Below, one piece after another: positions 53,393-64,000 of a stretch of 64,000 nt of DNA. The notes under the pieces are model-generated. The model did no database searches. It was not told the origin of the DNA and worked only from the letters and a program-made list of their open reading frames with translations. Each line of letters begins with the position of its first letter. Within the stretch, counting starts at the first letter, position 1. The position numbers and the translations under genes were made by a program. The DNA comes from Anaspis maculata (taxonomy: Eukaryota > Arthropoda > Insecta > Coleoptera > Scraptiidae), in NCBI GenBank assembly GCA_949128115.1, contig OX421964.1, positions 47,346,601 through 47,410,600 of the forward strand. The letters are read 5' to 3'.

Positions 53393-55100
53393 GACGATCA
53401 TCTTTTTGATCTAAGACCACTCGTGGTCATTGGCTTAATTTAGGTCCTTGTATTCAGTTTTCCTTCATCTAAGTAATTTCTTTCTTTCATTTAAAATTTC
53501 GCTTTGCCAAATTATAATACCGTAAATTATTACTGGAGGTACCTGATAGGAGTTTATCGGACCGAGCGAAAAAAGCAGCTCGTCGAAGAAATGCGCGATA
53601 AGGTCTGAGGCGCTAATAAAAAGTCTGGTAGATGGTTCAAGTTTGAAAATTTCGACGCTCGAAGAGACTTCTGGAACTTATTGCACCTCATACTTTCGCA
53701 TTTTGTGATTACTCCAGCTGGAGGATTTGTAATTATCAGTGCAGTAGAAATCGGTTATTACCTACCGGATAATTCCGTCGTCGTCTGTTGTATATGCCGA
53801 ATTTTGGAGCTAGTATTTTTCTCGAACATCTACGGCTTCTGTGCGCTGATTTATTATTGTTGGATACATCTCACCGGTTTTCCGAGGGGCGTTGTGGATC
53901 CGATACTTGCTATAATTTCTTGTGAGCCATATCTGCGGAATATTGAGATTACTTCATCCTGGAATAGTTAGCCGTTGTGTGCTTTATTATACGTGTTACC
54001 GTAATTATTTCTGGACCCAATCACTACCGTTTTTTTTCAACATCTGAACATTTAATTGGGTCTTTTTTTTCTTTGGGGTGCGAGGAAGTTTTCGTCCAGT
54101 TGGAGCCCTGGTGTACCATTTGCTTCCGTTCCACTTTTACCTTTTTGTGGAGGACCAAGAGAATTTGACATTCTGGCGTCAAGTAGGAAGGATTTAATCC
54201 TGTCGGGACTTTCCCAGGATCCAAGCTAGGTGGCTAGAGATAAGATCCGCCATTTTGTCAATTCCAAAGAATCCCCTTAGATTGTGCGCCGTGTATCAGA
54301 TAATTAATTGTTATTATTACAAGTGAACGGTTACACGTTATTAATTAAGTAGTGCTGCAGCTGTATGTACAGTTGAGTTTTTTGGTTGATCGGTGTAGAT
54401 TCGTGTGTAAGAACAACGTAGCAATTTTCGTTTCAAAATTATTTTAATCACGCAGGAGAATAGGTGCTGGAGTGCAGCATAGACAGGACCGGATTCGGCA
54501 GCGGCGGCCAAAAGTATTTCTTTCGTGCACGAACGTCTATACCCGAAAGGTCAATAGTTATTTTTATCTATTTTTTTTAAAGTAAATTGTTGAGTTGCCT
54601 TGATCTACCCCGTCGCGTGCGGAACTTAGCCCTTCCCCTTTTGCGCTTTTCAGATATAGTTTCAGAAATTTTGCAGTGAAGTAACCGATTTTCTGAAAAC
54701 TTGACTCTCGAGTTTTCTGTAACAACATTTAGCCTCAATCACAATCTCGTCTTGTTCATAATCCACGTTCAATTATTAAAACTGTACTTTTTTCATAGTT
54801 GTTTTTTTGTCTACAGTGGTAGGTACTTTTTTGTGTTTTTTTGAGTTGCACAATTTTGTCGACTTAGGTCCTCCGACAATCGCCATATTGAGGCCAGGAC
54901 CTTGGCGCCCTTCTCCGAATTTAGGTCTTTTTTTCGGAGACCGAACTCACGCCCTTGGCCGGGCACAATTGTCCAAACTAACCGGGACCAACTCTTTTTT
55001 TGTTTTGTTTTTGTTTTTTTTCATATAACTGTTTCTCAGACGGAAAAGTTTGTGACAGAACATGTTCCATAACTAAAATTCTGATGAAATTCTGACGAAA
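53393..55100. other. Unassigned loop sequence
   Basis: Long stretch without coding support. A TGGCGCCC string at about 54903 resembles a retroviral-type primer site, but no LTR boundaries could be confirmed. Confidence 0.3.
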
Positions 55101-55194
55101 TCCAACGTACAAAAAACAGGCAGGGGCAACCACTTAAAAAAATGTCCCCTGCTTGGCCCCACACCAAATATTCGGGTTGTGTTGAGAGTAAAAT

Positions 55195-55335
55195 TGTCCT
55201 GGGGTACGATTCTCGAACGTGTTCGAAAAGTTTTCGTATACGAATTCTCCTTTCCGACAGCCCAAGTGCACACGAAACCAAGGAGATTCGTATACGAAAA
55301 ATCATTCGAATAACTCGAGAATCGCACCCCTGGAC
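55195..55335. mobile_element. Hairpin MITE
   Basis: TCCTGGGGTACGATTCTCGA pairs with TCGAGAATCGCACCCCTGGA; the inner TTTTCGTATACGAATTCTCC pairs with GGAGATTCGTATACGAAAA. Target duplication not clear. Confidence 0.65.
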
Positions 55336-55900
55336 TGTTGCACGAACAATCTCGCTCAATGTCAACATACATTCATCAAAAGTGACTTAATCTCGCACAT
55401 TCAAAATAATTTTTTTATCTTCGATGTTAGACTTCCAATCCGGATAATTCCAAAACCGTTTCGAGGTAAGACACCACACTTGATTTTTTTTAGTAGAATA
55501 TACAAAAAAAATTCTTCGACAAATGGGGATACGATGAAGTCGGTACAATTTTGCAGCATTTTACGTATCACCCTGTAGAAATTTTACATGAAGTTTCTCA
55601 ACATTCACTTTCACAGGATAGGTCACGGAAGCATTAGGCTAATCAGCACAATAAACAAAACGGAAATCGCATCCGGCAATCGGAAGTTATTGGTCTTCAA
55701 AGTTGAACCATTTTTCCGATACCGACAACTTCGTTGTCCAGCAGTTTATGTAAGAGAAAACTCGCATGTCCACTGTTTCTATGTTATTTTTTTGTAATTG
55801 GAAAGTAGAAAGTTGTAATTCTTATTGTCTCGCCTTTATTTTCGCGAAGTTCGGTATTCACAATAATTTTATTGCGTCTTATCTTGAAAATAACTTCCGA

Positions 55901-55906
55901 TTTATT
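55901..55906 (-). terminator. byn: Poly(A) signal of the T-box gene
   Basis: AATAAA on the - strand 22 bases after the stop; a second AATAAA lies at 55868-55873. Confidence 0.6.
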
Positions 55907-55927
55907 TACAATTATTATACAGAAATA

Positions 55928-56424
55928 TCATATGTGACTTTGGGAGACCCACTCGTGTCTCGGCGTGCTCGAATTGGATCTCGGCGACTCGGGCTGGTTT
56001 TGCGAACTCTCATATTCCTGAACTTTGTCTATGCTGCTCGCAACTTCGCTTTGGTAAGCCACCGGAGTCGTCCCTCGTTCTGATCCTATCTGGGGGTACG
56101 AACTGTCGGCGTTGACCACAGAAATATATTCGGGATTTTGATAGTGTGTGCACGAAACGTCCTGGTTATAATAACCGGGATAGGATAGGTTGGTCAAGTT
56201 CGTAATTGGAGCGTGCTGGTAGATTTGGTGGCTGGGAGACTGATTTGGCGTCGGCTGAGCTGATATCTGGTAAGGTGGCGGAGGACTAGACGTCAGCGAC
56301 CAGCAGTTGATGGCAGGACTCATGAGGGTAGTCGGAGTTTGAGGCTGAACGCTCGACCAGCTCGTGTACGTTGGCGTGGAGTTGTAGCTGACAGCTTGCT
56401 GAATGTGATCCGGTGGGTTGTACA
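55928..56424 (-). CDS. byn: T-box gene last exon
   Basis: Acceptor TTTTTCAG before 56424; opens [15 protein letters not shown]. Tail rich in Ser, Pro, Tyr, Gln; ends EWVSQSHI, stop. No domain, typical Brachyury C-terminus. Confidence 0.87.
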
Positions 56425-58590
56425 CTGAAAAATAAAATAATAATTACACAATGCCTGGTACAAAAAATGATAGAGAGCTTTTCAAGATTAGGAAACAAGT
56501 TAAAATTGTTTATAGGTATTTTGGACTTACATCACAGAGTGGACGTGAGCAAACACAAGACGGAAACTGAAATCAAATTGCGATTGTTGGTGGAAAGCGA
56601 GAGAAACTGAACTACATAAATCGTAATTGCATTTCTCAAAGGCGGTTAGGGCAAAACAGAATGAGGCTCTGGTCATAAAGCCAAGCAGCCTGTCATCATC
56701 TGAATCAGGGTGACACGGCGCTTCTTACTAGATAGGTATCCCTACCTTACCTAAATACAGTAAGCAGTAAGCAGTTAGTGTCTGATCAATTACCTAATCT
56801 ATTATGCTGCAAAGGAGAGTCTGATTTGGAATACGGAGCGATTAAGAAGAATTGAATTGAAGAGAGAAGAAGACTTTTACGATAATAATAAGATACACTT
56901 ATACCAAATCTGTAACAAGGGGTATACGTCTGAAAAACGAGGACTTGAAACAGATGAAGAAAATTGACCTGTAACCTGACCTAAAGACGACGATCATGTG
57001 AAACAACGCTCAGCGGTAGAGCGAAAGAGAGCGAGAAATTCATTCTTAACCAAAGTCAAACGTCTTATCTGTACGTCGAAAATGTGAAAAACGTGCAGAC
57101 TCTCAAATTACACTTAGCTGGCAAGCAAGTAGGTATTTATGGTTATGGCTAGAAGAGAAAAACGGGTCCAGTACAGATAACGGCCACACGCAAATCCAAA
57201 CGAAAAAATAGGCAAATCACTCAGAATGGCGTGTGGAATGATGATCTGAAATCAAATTTGCGGATGATCCAGACATTTTTGCGAAAAAAAGAAGGAACAA
57301 CGCGTAAAAAGAACAGTTTAGGTTTCTGGATGTTGTTGTATTGTTGGTTGCCTACATCACTTCAGTGGAAAATTAGAGCAGGTACGCCACAGAGACTCAT
57401 GACTCACCGATAAAACAATGTTGCGGTGGGCCTGAGATGGGCACCGCAAAGAACAGTAGAACGACGTAAACAATTCAACTGCAAAGAAATTATAAGTATG
57501 ATCGTAATTTCCCCCTCGGTGGGGACTAATTATCGTTAGTAGAAGCGTTGTAGAAGGCAACAGAGTTTGTTTCGTGGTTGTTAAAAGTGTTCAAAATGTA
57601 GCCGTTAAGTGTACTCGATCCAGAAAAAAGATGAAAACTCGTGGAATGACTATTTACAATTGAATAGCTGTTTGATTTTGATTATTTTGAATTAAAAAAA
57701 AACGGCACCATCACCGTGGAGAACAGCCACCATCCCACTACGGAGGATCCGCATCGCGGGAGAATGGCTGTTTGATTGAATGCGCTTTAACCAGAAATGA
57801 ATGGCAGTCGTATTGCCAACCCATAACATTAATTTCTTTCGTAAATCCATGGCAATAACGATTTTTAGCTTTGATGGAATCAAGCTTCAACTTACCATGT
57901 GGAGGAGGAGAAACCGATGTCGACTTCGGCCTCTGCAAGGTCGGATAAGGCGAAGACCTGTTGTTCCTTAGCGTCGCCGTCCTCGACGACGGCGATAACT
58001 GCACCGTCGCCGTGACCGAAGGATACATCGGCTGGTGCGGTAGGAACCAAGAACCGTACTGTGAATACTGCGCCTGCTGCTGAGGATAAGTCGACGGGTA
58101 CTCCCTCTGGTTGTAAATACTTTCCGGTCTCTCTTTCGCATCCAGAAAAGCTTTGGCAAAAGGATTGTATTTGATCTTGAGCGAAGTCACTTCTTCGTTC
58201 TGGTAGGCAGTCACTGCGATGAACTGCGTCTCAGGGAAAGGGAACGTCAACACTCTTCTGGGTTCCGTTCCAACGCGCACCAAATGCACGCGGGGTTCAT
58301 ACTTGTGCAAAGAGTTCAGCATAATTTGGCCGTTGCCATTCGACTTGTTGGTGAGTTTCACTTTGGCGAAGGAGATGGACTCTTTCATCCAATGGGCGCC
58401 AAAGTTGGGCGACTCTGGATGGATGTAGATGGGATTAGAGGGAGGTACTTCGGCTTTTCCTCCCGGCACCCATTCACCGTTGACGTATTTCCATCTGTGA
58501 GGGTCAATCTGGACGAATTCGAGTAAGACTGTGTACATGGCCTTCGGATCTAGACCTGCGGCTGTAACTTTGACTACTGGAAACATCCTC
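55928..58590 (-). CDS. byn: Brachyury-class T-box transcription factor (3' part of gene)
   Basis: DNA-binding regulator of hindgut and posterior development in insects (family knowledge). Coding exons on the - strand: 57896-58590 and 55928-56424, phase 1 join, about 396 aa visible. The first carries most of the T-box: [63 protein letters not shown] and [14 protein letters not shown]. The exact [17 protein letters not shown] and [20 protein letters not shown] wording is Brachyury/Brachyenteron rather than Dorsocross, Omb or H15. The second exon encodes a Pro/Ser/Tyr-rich transactivation tail to TGA. The exon with the N-terminus and the start of the T-box lies beyond 64000. Confidence 0.92.
56425..57895. 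other. byn: T-box gene intron
   Basis: 1.5 kb, no clear repeat or ORF. Confidence 0.6.
57896..58590 (-). CDS. byn: T-box gene exon with most of the DNA-binding domain
   Basis: Acceptor CGATTTCAG precedes 58590, donor GTAAGT follows 57896. Its first base completes an Arg codon of GRRMFP. Encodes T-box residues from RMFP to about KERPES, then a linker with PPPH at the end. Confidence 0.94.
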
Positions 58591-59039
58591 CTGAAATCGT
58601 AAAAAACCATGATGATGGTGTTTGTTTTGCTTAGGCCCAGTACCTACATTATGTCTATTCTGGATCAACTCTACCCATAGAAATTTACTTGAGTTGAAAT
58701 CCACAAAAACGATTGTTGGAACAACGGTATCTACGACAGTTGACCTTATGGTTGAAGTTAAGCAGAGATAGAGGTACTGGCCCTTTAGCCTTGAATTATA
58801 TTTAAACCTACTACTAATATTTTCAGTTATTTATTTGAAAGAGAAATACAGGGTCCGCCTTATATACTCAGTAACTCAGTGACCTGGTTACGTGAGAACT
58901 TTCCTTTTGAAATATCTAACTCACGTCATTAGTTCCTAGCTAAAATAATTACTTGAAACTTCAAGCTTTGTGCTATAGACCGTGAGCTAGAGGCCTTTGA
59001 GAGCTTGTCATTTGTAACCGCACCAAATTTTTTGTGGTG

Positions 59040-61267
59040 ATAGCCCGAGCCCCCTTCATATAGTGGGTTTTCTTATGTTCATTTTTTGAGGCCCGTGTGC
59101 AAGTTGAGACTAGAGTATAGTGGTTGGTGCAAAATTGTTCCTTAGATCATGCTGAACTAGGATCGCGATGGCGAACATCTGAGAACCGCGACTGGGCAGC
59201 GGGAGGGGGGTAAAATGTAATGAAGACATAAAAAATGTTGAATCATGAACCGGAAGATATACAGTGATGAAAGTTACCGTACGTATTTTACGCCAATGAA
59301 GGTTAAGCAAACCGATTTCAAAAATATCAATCGTTTCCAGAGATATTTTCAAAATCATAATTCTTCTTGTGGACATTTTATTGTTAAAAAAATCCAAGAA
59401 TTTTGAAGATGGAAAGATGAAAATTGACATTTTGACTATTAGTGATGTTAGAAATATAGTCGTGATTGGCGAAAATTCCTCGGCCTACTATTTTAGGAAA
59501 CAAGACCGTCAACTGTTTTCACCAGCTTGGCCGCCGTCTTGGATTTCCTTTTGGTGCAGTAGTCGCGAAAACGACAGGGGACTGTGGGTATGGTAGCATT
59601 AGATCATTTCAATAAGAAAAGTAACTCCCCAGAGGGGGTATGTTACTTCTTTGTAGAGAATAATTGGCATTTTGCTATCTCCGGCTCTTGCCGAATCCAG
59701 TGCGCAATGATGGCTGATTTGAAGATGGAAGCGGCACAAGACGTTTTGTACCTACCATAAAACTTGATAGTTTTTGGAGTCAACCATCAAAATTTATGAT
59801 CATGAATCAAATGGTTTATTGTTGGTGATTGGCTGAAGCAAAGTGTGCTCATTTTTGGCAGAAAATGCATAAAAACTAAGTTTTTAGTGGAAATTACAAA
59901 GCTTTGGAGGGAGACCTGCGGCCAAGATTGGCGGCGAAAGTCATGTAACTAGTTAAAGTGAGTATGCTCTACAACAAGTAGCTGTAATGAATCGTGTAGG
60001 TCGCTTGAAGACCTCTAGGGAAGTCGACAAAGATGTTTTTTCATGATAATATTCTCAAGTAAGAAGTTTTTTTTTTAATCTGGCGTCAAGCATGCTGTGC
60101 TCCGGTCGCATGAGGCTCTTTTCGGCTGGAGCACAGCATACTTGGACGCCAGATTTAAGAAAACACCCGTTACAGTCCTCCCCAAAAGTCTGTAAGTTTG
60201 TAAAAAATCACCACCACAAATCTTTCAGCTCCGTTAACTGCGGTGATTTTGAATAAACCGAACAAATGAATTATTCGAGTTTTGCAAATGTTCCGTGGTC
60301 GAAAGAGTTGGTCCCTAGTGAAGAGAGAAACTTTTGGAAGGGACTGTACTAAATATGATCATGAAAAAACATCTTTGCGACCTCCCTGGAGATCTTCAAG
60401 AAACCTACTTCATTCATGACAGCTACTTGTTATAGAGCATACTCACTTCAACTAGTTACATGACTTTCGCCGCCAATCTTGGCCGCAGATCTGTCTCCAG
60501 TTCTTATGTATTTTCTGCCAAAAATGAGCACACTTTGCTTCAATCAATCACCAACAATGAACCATTTGATTCCAATCACCATTGTACAAAACGTATTGTG
60601 CCACTTCCAGCTTCAAATCAGCCATCATTGGTACTGGATTCGGGCAGGAGCCGAAAGTAATGAAATAGCAATTTTCCTCGCCAAAGAAGCAACTAACCCC
60701 CTCTGGGAAGTTACTCTTCGTATTGAAATGATCCAACGCTACCACATCATAGTCCCCTGTCGTTTTTGTGACTACTGCACCAAAAGAAAATCCAAGATGG
60801 CGGCCAAGCTGATGAAAACAGTTGACGGTTCTGTTTCCCAAAATAGAAGGGCAAGGAATTTTCGCCAATTACGACTATATCTCTAACATCATCAATTGTC
60901 AAAATCTAGAGCTTCATCTTTCCATCTTCAAAATTCTTCGATTTTTTCAACAATAAAATGTTGACAAAAAAATTATATTTTTGAAAATATCTCTGGTAAT
61001 GATCGATATTTTTAAAATCGGTTTGATGAACCTTCATTAGCGTAAAATGGTGAATACGTATGGTAACTTTCATAACTGTACCTCTTTCGGTTTATTACTT
61101 ATTCAACATTTTTTATGTCTTCATCACATTTTTCTCGATGCCCAGTCGCGGGTCTCAGATGTTCGCCATCGCGATCCTAGTTCAGCATGATCTAAGGAAC
61201 AATTTGGCACCAACCACCATATACTCTAGTCTCAACTTGAACACGGGATACCATAAGAAAACCTACT
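59040..61267. repeat. 2.2-kb foldback repeat
   Basis: TTGAGACTAGAGTATAGTGG pairs with the complement around 61215-61235; GATCGCGATGGCGAACATCTGAG with CTCAGATGTTCGCCATCGCGATC; arms continue to about 60050/60190. Centre: hairpin MITE at 60075-60165. Confidence 0.8.
60075..60165. mobile_element. Small hairpin MITE in the loop
   Basis: AATCTGGCGTCAAGCATGCTGTGCTCC pairs with GGAGCACAGCATACTTGGACGCCAGATT with a short loop. Located at the apex of the foldback. Confidence 0.6.
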
Positions 61268-63925
61268 AATGGCTATTGCTAAAACGCCAGTCTGCTTTCC
61301 CAAAGCGAGTCGTCTTGGGAGCTGCCAGTTGTCAAAAATCCCCCAAAAAACCCAATATTGAATCGTTAATCCGATCGACTTGAAATTTGATATTCGGAGA
61401 GGGCTTGCTGTCAAATGAGCTGATTAGTTTTTGGCTGTCAAGTGGAAATGTCACTATGAGAAAATGACAGGTAAGCTTGATTTCACGGAACTTGACTTAC
61501 AATATATGTTATTTGAAAGTCCTAAAAAAAACTGTATTCAGAACCGTTGAAAGTACTCCTCCAAATGTCATTTGTCATTTAAAAAAATATCAAAGTTCAA
61601 AACTTTGACATTAAATTCTTCAAAATCTATTCGATGGACTGGGATTAAACTCGGCAGGAAACAACAGACCAAAATAGTCTAACTGAATCTGCAGTTGGAG
61701 TTTTCCACCTTCCCGACAAGGCGTTACGAATTTTGAAATTTTCTCTTGGCTGTTCGTTGCCACCCGAGAGGGCCTCTCACCCGGGATTTGTCCAGGACGA
61801 CACGCGTTTAGTGCAGGATTCCACTTAGATGCTTTTTGCTGCTCGGGGATCGACTTCTTTGAAAAAATTTCAACTGATGTCAAAAGTAGATTGTATTGGG
61901 TGTCATAAAGGCCCATTTCCATACGGAATGTGCAATTGCTATTTTGAAAAAATATCCGCCAGAAGACCGCGTCGCATTTGAAAATACACCTACATGACGC
62001 TCAATGCAATTACTTTCCCGGCCCGTCCAAGGGAAAGTTATGTAATGATGCAGGATGCAGGAAAAACGTTCTGACACGATAGCTGCCGAACCGATAGTCT
62101 GATCGACTTGAAATTTGGTATACAGACAGGGTCTTGCTGTTAAATGAGCTGATTAGTTTTTGGCTGTCATCTGTCAAACGGAAGTGTCAATATCAAAAAA
62201 TGACAGGAGCCATATCTCACAGAACTTGACTTGCAAAATGCCGTTTGAAAGCTCATGAAAAACTGTATTCAGAACAGTTGAAAATATTGCCCTATCTGTC
62301 ATCTGTCAAATAATAAAAAATGTCAAAGTTCAAAACTTTACCATTCAATCATTCAAAATCTATCAGATGGATTGAGACCAAATTTGGCAGAAAGCAACAA
62401 AACGTAAGAGTCAAATTAAGTCTGCAGTTGCAATTTTCCACCATTTTCCCGTCGGGCGTTATGAATTTTCAAAATTTCTCCTAGCCGTTGCCACTCGAGA
62501 GAACGACTCACCCGGATTTCCACCAGGATGACTCGCTTTTGATGCAGCACTCCACTCAAAAATTCATTCCTGCTCGAGGATCGACTTTTTTCGAAATATT
62601 TCGACTGATATCGGAAGTAGATTGAACTGGGCGTCTTGTAGATCTATTTTTAAAATCGACACAGCTTTGGTTTTCCGACGGTAATTTTTTCAATAACAAA
62701 TTTGCACATTCCGTGAATTTGAAAAATCTGCAGCGTAAACTTCAACATGCGGTGAGCCACACGAAATATTCATTTTAGGTGCAGACATGCTGCGAATGAA
62801 AGTTGGAGAAAAGACTGAATTAATTTTTGAAGGGAACATTTTCAAAATCGGACCAACGGTTTTCAAGTTTTCCTCTCTGGAAAAACTGGAAATTTTCCTA
62901 CTTTTTATTCCGTGAACAGATTTCTACCATTTGTTTTTGAAGAATAGATAACTGGTTCTTGAACATTTTCCAATAATTTCTCTCCAATTTCCCGGAAATT
63001 TTCCTACTGAAAATATAAAACCGTTCATGCGATCGTGCAAATTGAGCGGTCTGCCACGATAATTACCAAATTATTGATCCGATCAAATCGAAATCAGGAA
63101 CGGAAGCATAATTCAAGTCTGGAATGAGCTGATTAGACTTTGGATGGATGATTTTGATCGGAAGTCCTCCAGCTGGCACATTGAGTCTGAGCTTGTCTGG
63201 ATATAGCATTGCATTCTTCAAATTTCGCAACAGTTTTCTTCGAAGTTCTACCTTTCAAAATATTTTATCACCGTGGAAACCTACGAGCCTGTCACTTGTT
63301 CTGTCGGCCCAACAATGGATGCGGGATGCTCGCTAAACGCTCAACTCACTAGAACATTTCCAATCAACATCTCAATGAAATCCCACTTTCCCGAAGGGAC
63401 GCTTGAATCAAAATCATTACTGACGTCCCTGGATACCGTCGGGAAAGTTTTGTGTCGCCCCACAACAGATTTCTTCTTTTGATATCAGTGAGAATTTTTC
63501 GAAAAAAGTCGATTCCCGAACAGCAGAGAGCATCTGAGTTGAGTCCTGCACTAAACGCGTGTCGTCCTGTGGCCAAATCATTAAAAAAAATTTAAGAATT
63601 CATAACGCCTTCTTGGGAAATGGTGGAAAACTCCAACTGCAGATTCAATTAGACTATTTTGGTATGTTGCTTCCTGCCGAGTTTGATCCCAGTCCTCAGG
63701 TACTGTCATTTTCTGATAGTGACATTTCTACTTGACAGATGACAGCCAAAAACTAAACAGCTCATTTGACAGCAAGACTCTGTCTGTATACCAAATTTCA
63801 AGTCGATCGGAGTAACGGTGCAAATTTGGGTTTTTTGAGAGGATTTTGGACAACTGGCAGCTCCCAAGACGACTCGCTTTTAGGAGGCAGACTGGCGTTT
63901 CAGCAATTACCATGTGGGTGGCTAT
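61265..63925. repeat. Array of direct and inverted copies of a dispersed repeat
   Basis: Direct copies start near 61375, 62100 and, degenerate, 63072 (landmark CGACTTGAAATTT...GAGCTGATTAG). An inverted copy ends at about 63810. The ends AACGCCAGTCTGC...AGTCGTCTTGGGAGCTGCCAG and their complement at 63835-63900 close the block. Relatives lie at 1110-1490 and 37610-37950. Confidence 0.65.
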
Positions 63926-64000
63926 CGCCACAAGAAGTATGGTGCGGTCAGAAAGACAAGCTCTGAAAGGCCGCTAGCTCACGGTCTACTATAAACGCGC

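Larger units (their letters stand above)
52536..55833. repeat. 3.3-kb palindrome with internal CAGGGTGATACGT motifs
   Basis: Outer ends GGTGAGACAATAAGAATG and AATTCTTATTGTCTCGCC pair. Next AACTGCTGGACAACGAAGTTGTCGG pairs with its complement at about 55730, then TACAGGGTGATACGTG (53140) with its complement at 55560-55577. The right end lies just beyond the T-box gene poly(A) signals. The long loop (about 53400-55490) holds unassigned sequence and one MITE. Confidence 0.7.
58966..63993. repeat. 5-kb nested palindrome
   Basis: Outermost pair: TAGACCGTGAGCTAGAGGCC (about 58976) with GGCCGCTAGCTCACGGTCTA near 63990, extending to GGTGCGGTCAGAAAGACAAG. Inside it lie a 2.2-kb foldback (59040-61267) and a second block (61265-63925) with its own inverted ends. 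Confidence 0.7.
58591..64000. other. byn: Upstream intron of the T-box gene (to window edge)
   Basis: No exon for the missing T-box N-terminus (expected MIVTK region) was found on the - strand here, so the intron is at least 5.4 kb. Almost all of it beyond 58966 is nested inverted repeat. Confidence 0.65.

Noticed and set aside
54895..54915. TGGCGCCC primer-binding site marking an LTR ending near 54900
   Set aside because: No matching LTR start, partner LTR or target duplication could be found.
59400..60900. Several ORFs of 75-135 codons
   Set aside because: They are mirror readings of the two arms of one foldback.

Overview
This is a eukaryotic nuclear window, almost certainly from an insect and possibly a beetle (order is a guess). 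The evidence is short GT-AG exons in very large AT-rich introns, insect-type EcKL kinase genes, a BEL/Pao retrotransposon, a tRNA-derived SINE and very many MITEs and palindromic DNA elements. Three host loci are supported.

(1) A membrane adenylyl cyclase of the AC8 / Drosophila Ac78C type occupies 8074-41157 on the + strand. Eighteen exons can be placed (about 1609 codons). They give both six-helix membrane domains, the C1 and C2 catalytic domains and the C-terminal tail with its stop. The extreme N-terminus was not found. (2) Two single-exon EcKL (ecdysteroid kinase-like, CHK family) genes lie antisense inside the 15.8-kb intron between exons 8 and 9. One (16556-18778) is a 740-aa tandem fusion whose N-terminal kinase unit has lost both catalytic aspartates. 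The other (25630-26886) is an ordinary 418-aa single-domain enzyme. A decayed EcKL scrap lies at 1494-1581. (3) A Brachyury-class T-box gene (brachyenteron-like) is on the - strand at 55928-58590. Its first coding exon lies beyond the right edge. The cyclase and T-box genes are convergent.

Layout: 1-8073 is repeat-rich and has no recognised host exon. 8074-41157 is the cyclase with its nested genes. 41614-49109 is an apparently intact BEL/Pao element with near-identical LTRs and a 5-bp target duplication, just past the cyclase stop codon. 49110-55900 is MITEs, a second solo LTR and long palindromes. 55901-58590 is the T-box gene. 58591-64000 is its upstream intron, filled by a nested palindrome of about 5 kb.

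The most striking non-gene feature is the density of long inverted-repeat (foldback) elements, at least fourteen in 64 kb. Many are flanked by TA and start CAGGGTG or a variant. In four of them the CAGGGTGA motif sits inside both arms at matching positions, with the arms continuing outward. Most lie in introns and could form hairpin RNA. All functional statements rest on reading motifs by eye; no database search was run.
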